A stretch of DNA of 64,000 nt from Rhizobium sp. RU33A. GTDB taxonomy: Bacteria > Pseudomonadota > Alphaproteobacteria > Rhizobiales > Rhizobiaceae. This document shows positions 9,301-16,178 of this stretch, piece by piece. The stretch's first letter is position 1; each line of letters begins with the position of its first letter. A program made the translations under genes and the position numbers. The notes under the pieces were generated by a model. The model saw only the letters and a program-made list of their open reading frames with translations. It did no database searches and was not told where the DNA came from. The stretch spans positions 682,001 to 746,000 of the forward strand of contig NZ_FTMQ01000002.1 in assembly GCF_900156055.1 (NCBI RefSeq), given 5' to 3'.

Positions 9301-11511
9301 CTTGACACGGCTCAGGTGGCTGCGATCAGCAGCCGCGCCATCGGCGCCCTCGGCTCTGACGCCATCGCCGCCCTGTCCACCGATCAGATCGGCGTGCTGA
9401 CCACCAACCAGCTTGCTGCCCTGACATCCGCAGCGGTCGCCGGCCTTGCGACCGACGACGTGGCAGTCTTCGAATCGACCGATCTGGCGGCGCTGAACTC
9501 TCGCGCTTTGGCTGCTCTGTCGACTGACAACATCGCCGCCCTCAACTCGCTCCAGCTGAGCGGTCTGACGACGGGTCAGATCGTCGCCCTGACAACCGGC
9601 CAGCTCGAGGTCCTCGACTCCGATCAGATCGACGGTCTTACGCCGAACCAGGCAGCTGCACTGACGTCTGCCCAGATCGTCGCCCTGTCGACCGACAACA
9701 TTGCATCGTTGTCGACCGAGCAGGTGGCCTCGCTGAATTCCAGAGCCATCGGCGCCCTGACAGCGACACAGCTCGCCGCCATGAGCACCGACCAGGTTGA
9801 GGCACTGACCTCGACCCAGATCACCGCGCTGAGCTCGGCTGACCTCGCTGCCCTGTCGTCTGACGATATCGCCACCTTCACGGCTGCCGAGATCGGGGTG
9901 ATCAGCTCGGCCGCGATCTCCGGCCTGTCGGCAGACGCCATCGCCGGTCTCGATACGGCTCAGGTTGCAGCGATTAACAGCCGCTCGGTCGGCGCCCTGA
10001 GTTCGGCGCAGATCGGAGCACTCGATACGGACCAGTTTGCAGCGCTCTCGACGGATCAGTTGGCCCAGATCAGCTCCGCTGCAGTCGCCGGTCTCGGAAC
10101 CGATGACCTCGCAACCCTTGACTCCGCCGAGCTTGCCGTCCTGCAGAGCCGCACCATTGCAGCTCTCAGCACTGACAACTTCGTGGCTCTCACCTCGACC
10201 CAGCTTTCGGGTCTGACGAGTGGCCAGCTGGCGTCACTGACCACCAACCAGGTGTCGCTGCTCAACAGCGATACGATCGCCGGTCTCTCCTCGACCCAGA
10301 TCGCTTCCCTGAACTCAAGGCAGGTTGCGGCTCTGTCGAACACGGCGCTCGCCGCGCTGCGGTCCGACCAGCTTCCGGGTCTTTCGACCTCGGGTGTTGC
10401 CAGCCTGAACTCGGCCCAGATCGCAGCGATGACGTCTGACCAGTTCGACTACCTGTCGACCGCTCAGATCGGGGCGATCAGCTCCGTGGGTGTCGCCGGC
10501 TTGACGACCGACGATATCGCGACCTTTGCACCGACGGATCTCGCGGCAATGAACACCCGGGCGCTGGCTGCCCTGTCTACGGAGAACTTCGCAGCCCTGA
10601 ACTCGACGCAGCTCGCCGGGATGACCTCCACCCAGGTGGCAGCCCTGACGACCGCGCAGATCAATGTTCTGACCACGGATGACATCGACGGTCTGACGCC
10701 GGGCCAGGCGGGAGCGCTTACGTCAGCCCAGATCGCCGCGATGTCGACCGACAACCTGGCATCCTTCTCTACGGAGCAGATTGCGGCGCTCTCGAGCAGG
10801 GTCTTCGCAAGCCTCAACTCGGGTCAGGTGACGGCGCTCACGACCGACCAGATCGACGTCTTGTCGTCCGGTCAGCTGGCATTGCTGAGCACCGCAGCGA
10901 TTGCCGGTCTCGAAACCGAAGACATGGCGACCTTCTCGTCGGATGAACTCGGTGCGCTGAGCACGCGGACCATTGCAGCTCTGTCGACCGACAACTTCGC
11001 CGAACTGACCTCGGCTCAGCTTGCCGGCCTCAGCGCCGCTCAGGTGGCTGCGTTCACTGCCGGCCAGGTAACCGCCCTGACGTCGGACCAGATCGACGGT
11101 CTCACCTCAGGCCAGATTGGTGCGCTGACATCGAGCCAGATCCGCTCGCTGTCGACCGATAATCTCGCCTCGTTCACTACCGACCAGGTGATGGCATTGA
11201 GCACCCGCGCCATTGCGGCCCTCTCTACCGATCAGCTGGTGGCAATGACCACGGACCAGGTCGAGGCTCTGACTGCGACCCAGGTTGCGGCTCTGAATTC
11301 GGCGAGCATCAACGCTCTGTCGAGCGAAGATCTGGCCGAGTTCTCGACCGACGATATCGCCGCGATCAACACGGCAGCCCTGGCTGGCCTGTCTACGCAG
11401 GACATCGACGATCTCAGCAGCGAACAGCTGCAGTCGCTGACCTCGGCACAGATCCAGGCGCTGAACGACGATCAGGTCGCTGCGGTCATCGCAGCCTACC
11501 AGTCGCTCTGA
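6376..11511 (+). CDS. giant octapeptide-repeat Ser/Thr-rich protein (1711 residues)
   Basis: Function unknown. Apart from six N-terminal residues (MTSIIS) and a nine-residue tail (AVIAAYQSL), the whole protein is 212 consecutive eight-residue repeats with consensus [AGSV]-L-[ST]-[ST]-x-[QDE]-[IVL]-[AGS]. No cysteine, signal peptide or membrane segment is visible. Charged residues are sparse and mostly acidic; Arg recurs only in fixed octads (SRxLA, SRAIG). Octads are ordered as 5 + a 10-block + three 17-blocks + a 10-block + four 17-blocks + a 10-block + three 17-blocks + 7 partial. The ATG at 6376 is chosen because GAAGG lies 10 bases upstream and the repeat register starts here; an upstream ATG at 6337 has its purine run only one base away. 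A strong terminator follows. The neighbouring GT41 gene suggests O-glycosylation. Possible roles are surface structure, adhesin or intracellular scaffold. Confidence 0.85.
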   Translation: MTSIISSLSITQIKSLSTATIASFTSDDVAALSSAQVAALSSRQISAFQTDDIDQFDANQLSAISSVGIRGLTVDQLSVIDSAKMTALSSRQLGALSSTQMTALTSDQFAALTPTQLASLSSAALSGIQTDDVATLSSAELAVISTRALGGLSTANFATLTSSQLSGLTTGQVAALSTAAIATLTSDQIDGLDASQIAALNSRQIAALTTDSLASFSTEQIVALNSRALSVLKATQVAALSTDQIDVLTTGQLASLTSAAVAGLGTDDVAVLSSDGVAALSSRTLAALSTTNFAALSSDQLTGLTSAKIAGLTAAQIGVLSSDQADGLTPTQISGLTSAQMNSMTTDTLASLSTDQVGALSSRTIAVLNSAKVAALSSEQVAALSTMQLASLSSVAVKGLQTEDLATFTSTELAALNSRALAALSTDNIASLTSAQLTALSSGQIASLTTAQVAVLDSDQLDGLSPSQVGALTSAQVIALGTDNVVSLSTEQVASLSSRAVGALTAAQLTAMTSDQIEALSSTQIAALSSADLQALSSEDINTFSTDEFAIISSAAIRGISASVIGELSTDLVAVMNTRAVAALSSAQVAALTSDQIAVWSTGQLAALTSVAVAALEAEDVATFTSTELAALQSRSLAALSSTNFATLGSDQIVGLTTAQIASLSTLLVGSLTSDQIDGLTAAQVATFSSSQLASINPASIASMTTEQVGAISSRAIASLKSDQLNVLTSDQFAALGTGQLAALSSAAIRGLNSDAIGTLTSAELAVLNSRTISALSTDNLALISSDQIAGLTTGQMASLTTLQVGSLSTGQIDGLTAGQIATLSSAQIRALDTDAIASFSTEQVGALSSRAIGSLSSGQLGALDSDQFAMLGTSQLAALTSAAIVGLDASAIDTLTSTELAALNSRTLAALSTDNFALLDSSQLAGLTTGQVTALTTAQIETLVSDQLDGLTSALIAMLSSSQVRALTTDALASLDTAQVAAISSRAIGALGSDAIAALSTDQIGVLTTNQLAALTSAAVAGLATDDVAVFESTDLAALNSRALAALSTDNIAALNSLQLSGLTTGQIVALTTGQLEVLDSDQIDGLTPNQAAALTSAQIVALSTDNIASLSTEQVASLNSRAIGALTATQLAAMSTDQVEALTSTQITALSSADLAALSSDDIATFTAAEIGVISSAAISGLSADAIAGLDTAQVAAINSRSVGALSSAQIGALDTDQFAALSTDQLAQISSAAVAGLGTDDLATLDSAELAVLQSRTIAALSTDNFVALTSTQLSGLTSGQLASLTTNQVSLLNSDTIAGLSSTQIASLNSRQVAALSNTALAALRSDQLPGLSTSGVASLNSAQIAAMTSDQFDYLSTAQIGAISSVGVAGLTTDDIATFAPTDLAAMNTRALAALSTENFAALNSTQLAGMTSTQVAALTTAQINVLTTDDIDGLTPGQAGALTSAQIAAMSTDNLASFSTEQIAALSSRVFASLNSGQVTALTTDQIDVLSSGQLALLSTAAIAGLETEDMATFSSDELGALSTRTIAALSTDNFAELTSAQLAGLSAAQVAAFTAGQVTALTSDQIDGLTSGQIGALTSSQIRSLSTDNLASFTTDQVMALSTRAIAALSTDQLVAMTTDQVEALTATQVAALNSASINALSSEDLAEFSTDDIAAINTAALAGLSTQDIDDLSSEQLQSLTSAQIQALNDDQVAAVIAAYQSL
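6394..11481 (+). repeat. 24 bp (8-codon) coding repeat array, 212 units, with 17-unit and 10-unit super-repeats
   Basis: Every unit is exactly 24 bp with no indel within a unit, so the frame is kept for 5088 bp. Super-repeat boundaries in protein numbering are: 47-126 (10 octads); 127-262, 263-398, 399-534 (17 each); 535-614 (10); 615-750, 751-886, 887-1022, 1023-1158 (17 each); 1159-1238 (10); 1239-1374, 1375-1510, 1511-1646 (17 each); 1647-1702 (7). Within a 17-block each octad has its own signature: octad 1 xTDDVA, octad 3 NSRALA, octad 4 ALSTDNFA, octads 8-9 SDQIDGLT, octad 12 STEQVA, octad 13 SSRAIG, octad 16 TGQLA, octad 17 LTSAAVA. Codons differ freely between copies, so the DNA copies are old and protein sequence is what is conserved. 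Confidence 0.9.
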
Positions 11512-11553
11512 TCCGGGGAGGCGCTCAGCGCTTCTTCCCACCGACTACTTAGG

Positions 11554-11585
11554 AAAGCCCCACCCATCGCGGTGGGGCTTTTCGT
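11554..11585 (+). terminator. rho-independent terminator after the giant repeat gene
   Basis: An 11 bp perfect stem (AAAGCCCCACC with GGTGGGGCTTT, loop of six bases) is followed by a T-rich run. It lies 43 bp after the stop codon. Confidence 0.9.
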
Positions 11586-11676
11586 TTTGGCTGATCTGTC
11601 AGATTTCGTTGAGGTCGTCCTGTCGGCCGACGTCCATAAAGCCGGGCCTGTAAAGACAGGCGCATTTGCGGACATG

Positions 11677-11708
11677 GAAAAGCCCGCCAACTTGAAAAGC
11701 TGACGGGC
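11677..11708 (-). terminator. rho-independent terminator for the BASS transporter gene
   Basis: A 12 bp stem with two G-U pairs (GCCCGCCAACTT at 11682 with AAGCTGACGGGC at 11697, loop GAA) is followed, in minus-strand reading, by TTTT. It lies 66 bp past the stop of the 11774-12673 gene. Confidence 0.75.
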
Positions 11709-11773
11709 GTCACTCTGGATCGTGTGGGTAAGCTCTAGTCCAGCCTGGGTTGCCTCAACCCGCCTTCTTGCTG

Positions 11774-12673
11774 TCAGACCCGAACCTTCGCGGCATCGCG
11801 GGCCAAAGCCTCGGCTGTCGCGCTTCGTCGATACAACATGGTGATGAAGGACGAGGTGATGACGATGAACAGGCTGTAGAGGATCGGGATGAACAGAACC
11901 TCCTGCTGCTGAATACCGGTGAAGGAGAGTGTCACGATCAGTGCTGCGAGCGGTCCGTTCTGGATGCCTGTTTCCAGGCTGATCGTTCGCGCACGGTTGC
12001 TGTCTTGGCGGAGCGCCCGGGCCAGCCAGTAGCCGAGCAGCATTCCCGTCAGCCCGATCCCGACTGCCGCGATATAGACGGGGAAGGGGGTGTCGAGCAG
12101 CATCTGGTAGTTGCGCGGCACCCAGGAGGCGATCAGGAAGAGGATGACGACAACGCCGAGCAGCGAGCCGATCATCTCGATCGTGGCGCCGACATTGGCG
12201 TTCATCTTGCGCAGGAACATGCCAAGCACGGTCGGCACGAGCAGCACCACGAGCACCTGCGCGACATTGCCGGCTGGGATCACATAGTCGCCGCCGAGGC
12301 CCGCGAGGCCGCTATAGAAGCTGAGCAGAAAGGGGACGGTGACGACGGCGACGAGTGTCGAGACGGTCGTCATCATGATCGACAGCGCCAGAACGCCCTT
12401 GGAGAAATAGGCGAAGATGTTGCTTGTGGTGCCGCCTGGCATGCAGGCGATCAGGATCAGGCCTGCCGCCATGCCGGCCGGAAGGCCGAGGATGATCGCC
12501 AGCGCATAACCCAGAAAGGGCATGATCAGGTATTGGCTGAGCAGCCCGACCAGAATGCCCTTGGGTTTGCGAAAGGCGATGAAGAAGTCGCGCCAGGTCA
12601 TCGAGGCGCCCATGCCGAGCATGATCACCATCATCATGATGCCGAGAAGGGTGGTTTCAAGTTCCGTCAACAT
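11774..12673 (-). CDS. bile acid:sodium symporter family (BASS) transporter
   Basis: Inner-membrane secondary transporter of 299 residues with eight to ten hydrophobic segments. Family signatures include IACMPGGTTSN around residue 85 and SLETGIQNGPLA around residue 232, both typical of the BASS superfamily. The substrate cannot be read from sequence; bacterial members move organic acids, pantoate or bile-acid-like compounds. The ATG has AGGGG 8 bases upstream. It starts 12 bp after the acyl-CoA ligase stop, so the two are probably co-transcribed. A carboxylate imported by this protein could be the ligase substrate (inference). Confidence 0.85.
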   Translation of the reverse strand: MLTELETTLLGIMMMVIMLGMGASMTWRDFFIAFRKPKGILVGLLSQYLIMPFLGYALAIILGLPAGMAAGLILIACMPGGTTSNIFAYFSKGVLALSIMMTTVSTLVAVVTVPFLLSFYSGLAGLGGDYVIPAGNVAQVLVVLLVPTVLGMFLRKMNANVGATIEMIGSLLGVVVILFLIASWVPRNYQMLLDTPFPVYIAAVGIGLTGMLLGYWLARALRQDSNRARTISLETGIQNGPLAALIVTLSFTGIQQQEVLFIPILYSLFIVITSSFITMLYRRSATAEALARDAAKVRV

Positions 12674-12685
12674 GGTGGCTGCCCC

Positions 12686-14422
12686 TCACTTCTTGAATTC
12701 GCTCTGCACTTCGGCCTTCAGATCCTTGCGCAGGATCTTGCCGATCGGCGTCTTTGGCAGCGTGTCCCGGAAGACGATGGATTTTGGCACCTTGTAGTCG
12801 CTGAGCAGGGTCTTGCAGTGGCTGCGGATCGCCTCCTCTGTGAGCTCGCCGTCGTGATCCGGGTTCTTGACGACATAGGCCCGCACGGCTTCGCCGGTCT
12901 TGGCGTCGGGAATGGCAACGACGGCGGCTTCGAGGACTGCATCCATCTTGGCGAGCACGTCCTCCACCTCGTTGGGATAGACGTTGAAGCCGGAGACGAG
13001 GACCAGATCCTTCTTGCGGTCGACGATTTTCAAGAAGCCTTCGTCATCCATCACGGCGATGTCGCCGGTGGCGAACCAGCCGTTCTGCAGGGCTGTCGCC
13101 GTCTCGTCCGGGCGCTGCCAGTAGCCGAGCATGACCTGGCGGCCGCGAACCAGAAGTTCACCCGGCTCGCCCGATGAAACGAGCTTCCCGTCGCCATCCA
13201 CCAGAATGACGTCGCAGCCAGGCACAGGAATGCCGATGCTGCCGGATTTGGCACGATCATCGAGGGGGTTGAAGCTGACCAGCGGAGAGGTCTCGCTAAG
13301 CCCGTAGCCCTCGGCGATCGGGGTCCCCGTCATCACCCGCCAGCGGGTTGCGACTGCCTCGTGCAGCGCCGTGCCACCGGCGATCGCTGCGCGCAACTTC
13401 CTAGGTGGATAAGCTGCGAACCATTCTTCGTTCATCAAGCCGTTGAACAGCGTGTTGACGCCGGTAATCCAGGTGATCGGGTAGTTTTCGATCGCCCGCT
13501 GGAGGTTCTGTACCGGGCGGGGCGAGGGGATCAGGATGTTGCGTGCGCCCAGTTCGAAGAAGGTCATCAGGTTCGCGGTGAAGGCGAAGATGTGATAGAG
13601 CGGAAGCGCCGTCAGCACCTGATCCTCGCGGGCCATCACGCCGCCGGATACTGCACGCACCTGGTCGAGATTGGTCAGAATATTGCCATGGGTGAGCATG
13701 GCGCCCTTGGCGACGCCGGTGGTGCCACCCGTATATTGCAGCAGGGCGAGGTCGTCGGGGCCGGACGCGGCCCACATGGCTTTCACGTCTGCGCCGTGAA
13801 CCCGGCCCTTGGCGAGCGCTTCCTTGATCCGCAGGACGGGAACGCCGATGTTCGGGATAGGCGGGAGAACCTTGTTCCAGACCTTCTGGACACCGCGAAT
13901 AATGATCTCGGGCAGCTTGGGGAAGAATTCCGGCACGCCGGCGAGAACCACGGTCTTGATTCCCGTCTTCGGCACGACTTCCGACAGCTTGTCGGCGAAC
14001 ATGTCGACGATCACCAGCGCCTTGGCCCCGGAATCGTTGAACTGATGGATCATTTCGCTCGGCGTGTAGAGCGGGTTGGTGTTCACGAGGATGCAGCCGG
14101 CCTTGAAGACGCCGAAGGCGACCACGGGATAGGGCAGGCCGTTCGGCAGTTGCACGGCGACCCGGTCGCCGGCACGCAAGCCGCAATCATGGTGAAGGAA
14201 GGCCGCGAAGGCATCAGACATCTCGCCGACCTGGTCATAGGTGAGGCTGCCGTTCATGCCGTTCGGTACAACGCAGGTGAAAGCCTTGCGCGGACCGTTC
14301 TCGGCGCAGGACCGATCCACCAGTTCGGCAATGCTGCGGTAGCGCAAATCGCCAAGTTCCTGCGGGATGCCTGTGCCGTAAGCCGCCAGCCACGGTCGTG
14401 GCGGCGTGAAAATGTGTTCCAT
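12686..14422 (-). CDS. long-chain fatty acid--CoA ligase (AMP-forming), FadD-like
   Basis: Adenylate-forming enzyme activating fatty acids to acyl-CoA. The 578-residue protein has the P-loop-like AMP motif LQYTGGTTGVAKGAML, the GYGLSETSP motif, the GWFATGDIAVMDDEGF hinge region, DRKKDLVLVSGFNVYPNEVE and the C-terminal catalytic Lys in PKTPIGKILRKDL. The order and length match FadD. The start at 14422 (MEHIFTPPRPW) is supported by a GGGGGAGA site 6 bases upstream; an in-frame ATG at 14617 would add 65 unsupported residues. It is first in a two-gene operon with the BASS transporter. Confidence 0.9.
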   Translation of the reverse strand: MEHIFTPPRPWLAAYGTGIPQELGDLRYRSIAELVDRSCAENGPRKAFTCVVPNGMNGSLTYDQVGEMSDAFAAFLHHDCGLRAGDRVAVQLPNGLPYPVVAFGVFKAGCILVNTNPLYTPSEMIHQFNDSGAKALVIVDMFADKLSEVVPKTGIKTVVLAGVPEFFPKLPEIIIRGVQKVWNKVLPPIPNIGVPVLRIKEALAKGRVHGADVKAMWAASGPDDLALLQYTGGTTGVAKGAMLTHGNILTNLDQVRAVSGGVMAREDQVLTALPLYHIFAFTANLMTFFELGARNILIPSPRPVQNLQRAIENYPITWITGVNTLFNGLMNEEWFAAYPPRKLRAAIAGGTALHEAVATRWRVMTGTPIAEGYGLSETSPLVSFNPLDDRAKSGSIGIPVPGCDVILVDGDGKLVSSGEPGELLVRGRQVMLGYWQRPDETATALQNGWFATGDIAVMDDEGFLKIVDRKKDLVLVSGFNVYPNEVEDVLAKMDAVLEAAVVAIPDAKTGEAVRAYVVKNPDHDGELTEEAIRSHCKTLLSDYKVPKSIVFRDTLPKTPIGKILRKDLKAEVQSEFKK

Positions 14423-14684
14423 ATCGTCTCCCCCCGGTGCGCTCTTCGGCGCTTCACTGTCTCGGGGCCGGGTGCAAAAGCGATTCCGGCTCTCTTTGAC
14501 GTGTGGAGGATGGATTTCTCCGTGGTCAAAGTCCAGCGTTTTCGGGGGCTTGGCCGAGTAGCTGTGCCAAGGAGCGCCGCCTTGCTCGGGAAACCCCATC
14601 ACGTCCGCGTTATTCATCGGCGCGGTCTGATGAAGACACGCTGAGTCTGCCTATGCTGGCAGAATGCTTGTGGCTTGTGGAAAA

Positions 14685-14761
14685 TGGCGCACCCGACAGG
14701 ATTCGAACCTGTGACCTTTGGAATCGGAATCCAACACTCTATCCAGCTGAGCTACGGGTGC
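14685..14761 (-). tRNA. tRNA-Arg (anticodon CCG)
   Basis: A 77-nt cloverleaf on the minus strand. The acceptor arms are GCACCCG and CGGGTGC, the D-arm reads GCTCAGCTGGATAGAGT, the anticodon stem TTGGA/TCCAA encloses loop TTCCGAT (anticodon CCG, reading CGG), and the T-arm is ACAGG-TTCGAAT-CCTGT. The 3' CCA is encoded (GCCA). Confidence 0.97.
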
Positions 14762-14948
14762 ATCCGAGGGCGAGATGACTCGCCGTTCCAAGAGCGGTCA
14801 TAGCGCAGTCGCTCGCGCGCATCAATCCGAAAAACAGTCGACGGCAGGAGGTAAATCAAGGGACGTCGGTTGCGAGACGGCCGAAGTGGGCAAATGCCGA
14901 TCAAATGCTTGCGCCTGCCTTTGCAACCCTGACCAAACCTGGGGGAAA

Positions 14949-14965
14949 TGAACGTTAGACGTTCA
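14949..14965. promoter_or_regulatory. perfect 7+7 bp dyad, candidate MarR operator
   Basis: TGAACGT and ACGTTCA flank the spacer TAG, about 135-150 bp upstream of the MarR-type gene at 15100. Its size and symmetry suit a winged-helix dimer. The site is seen directly; autoregulation is inference. The rest of 14762-15099 shows no other clear element. Confidence 0.45.
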
Positions 14966-15099
14966 AAAATTGCTCGTCACACCGTTCTGAAGCTGTTTGC
15001 GCCCTTGTGGCAACGGCTTAAACGGTTAGTATCGTTGCAGGAAGGTCGTTGTCGGGGGCAGCGGTCGCCCGAGGGGGCAATTATGACAGTGGCGGGGAA

Positions 15100-15567
15100 A
15101 TGCCGGAAATTACTATGGATGAATTGGTACCCAACACGTCCGGGCTAGACTTTTCAGTCATGGACGATGCTGTGGGATATCGACTGCGGCGGGCGCAGCT
15201 TGCCGTTTTTCAGCATTTCAATGAAGCTTTTTCTTCAAAAGGTCTTCGCCCGACCGACTTCGCGGTTTTGCTTCTTCTGACCGACAACCAGGGTGCCAAG
15301 CAGAGCGAAGTGGCCGAGGCGCTCGGCATCCAGCGGGCGAATTTTGTCGCGATCGTCGATGGTCTGGAAAACAAGGGCTACATCGAGCGCCGCAAGTCGG
15401 AAACCGACCGCCGAGTCCAGTCGCTCTACATGACGCCGGCCGGCGAGGCCTATCTCGAAGAGTTGATGCCGATCTGGATCGATCACGAGCGCTGGGTGCT
15501 GGAGCAACTCGGCGGCGTTGCCGAGCGCGATACGGTGAACCGCCTGCTCAGGCGTCTCTACGACTGA
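15100..15567 (+). CDS. MarR family transcriptional regulator
   Basis: Winged-helix repressor-type protein of about 155 residues. The core reads LRPTDFAVLLLLTDN (helix 2-3), QSEVAEALGIQRANFVAIVDGLENKGYIERR (split here as recognition helix region plus wing start) and the wing SETDRRVQSLYMTPAGE, followed by C-terminal dimerisation helices. The exact start is unclear: ATG 15100 gives MPEITMDEL with GGGG two bases upstream, and ATG 15115 gives MDELVPN. A strong GAGGGGG site upstream instead serves an out-of-frame ATG at 15083. It is convergent with the J-domain gene, with 3 bp between stops. The ligand is unknown. Confidence 0.85.
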   Translation: MPEITMDELVPNTSGLDFSVMDDAVGYRLRRAQLAVFQHFNEAFSSKGLRPTDFAVLLLLTDNQGAKQSEVAEALGIQRANFVAIVDGLENKGYIERRKSETDRRVQSLYMTPAGEAYLEELMPIWIDHERWVLEQLGGVAERDTVNRLLRRLYD

Positions 15568-15570
15568 TTC

Positions 15571-16092
15571 TCAGCGTCCAAATCCCAGATCATATCGCTT
15601 GATCGCCTCGTCTATCAGGCGATTGGCGATTTTCATCCGGATTGTTGCCTGTTCGCGGAAAACTTCGGTCAGACGGTCCGGATGATTGTCGCGGGCAAAA
15701 GCGCGTCGGCGCTCCTGTAAGCGCTCGCGATCGTCCGATGGCTCGAGGCCGAGATCTTCGACAACCTCCTCGGGAGAAAGCCGATCCAGCCAGGCTGGTG
15801 GTGGCGGAGGGATGGGCTCGAGGGGGGCGGCTGGCGGTTCAGGCTCTGCCGGCGGGATCTCGTCGGACATCAGGGACAGATAGGCATCGAGCCTGGGATC
15901 TGCGCTCGGTTCCGAAAGAATCGGCGCCTGCTCGGGCGTCTCTGGCAGGAAACTCGTCGACAGGCCATTGATTCGGAACGTTGATTCTTCTGCCGGAATT
16001 GCTTTCTCCGCCTCGGCATCTAGCCGGTCGACGACCGACTGGAAGAGCGACTTTCCGAACAGCATGCGTGCAAAGATCTCCGCTGCGGTCAC
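15571..16092 (-). CDS. J-domain-like protein with C-terminal HPD motif
   Basis: A 173-residue protein whose last ~70 residues resemble a J-domain: LSPEEVVEDLGL, then a helix ending in RDNHPDRL (the HPD tripeptide needed to stimulate DnaK-type ATPases), then a helix with IANRLIDEAIKRY. The first ~100 residues are acidic and proline-rich (EPEPPAAPLEPIPPPPPA) and likely unstructured. No zinc fingers or substrate domain are present, so it is not DnaJ itself. The start at 16092 is GTG with a distant AGGGA; an internal ATG at 16065 is an alternative. Probable role: a specialised DnaK co-chaperone. Confidence 0.7.
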   Translation of the reverse strand: MTAAEIFARMLFGKSLFQSVVDRLDAEAEKAIPAEESTFRINGLSTSFLPETPEQAPILSEPSADPRLDAYLSLMSDEIPPAEPEPPAAPLEPIPPPPPAWLDRLSPEEVVEDLGLEPSDDRERLQERRRAFARDNHPDRLTEVFREQATIRMKIANRLIDEAIKRYDLGFGR

Positions 16093-16178
16093 CGTGCCGC
16101 GCTTTCCCTGCAGGAAAACAGGCCGACGTGGTGCGGGGCTTGCGCCGAGTAGTCCCAGCCATCCCCGCGCACGGAGGA

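Noticed and set aside
6696..10817. Several long minus-strand frames inside the giant repeat gene
   Set aside because: The 24 bp periodicity and lack of TCA/CTA/TTA codons keep other frames open. They have no ribosome sites and mirror the repeat.
6376..11511. CRISPR array or tandem DNA satellite
   Set aside because: Repeats are in-frame coding octads with free synonymous variation; no unique spacers.
6376..11511. Ice-nucleation protein or TAL effector
   Set aside because: Ice-nucleation octads are AGYGST-type, and TAL repeats are 34 residues with variable di-residues. Only superficial similarity (eight-residue unit; LTxxQV-type stretch) exists.
11750..13177. A 475-codon plus-strand frame rich in His, Asp and Glu
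   Set aside because: Antisense of the BASS and acyl-CoA ligase genes; composition typical of shadow frames.
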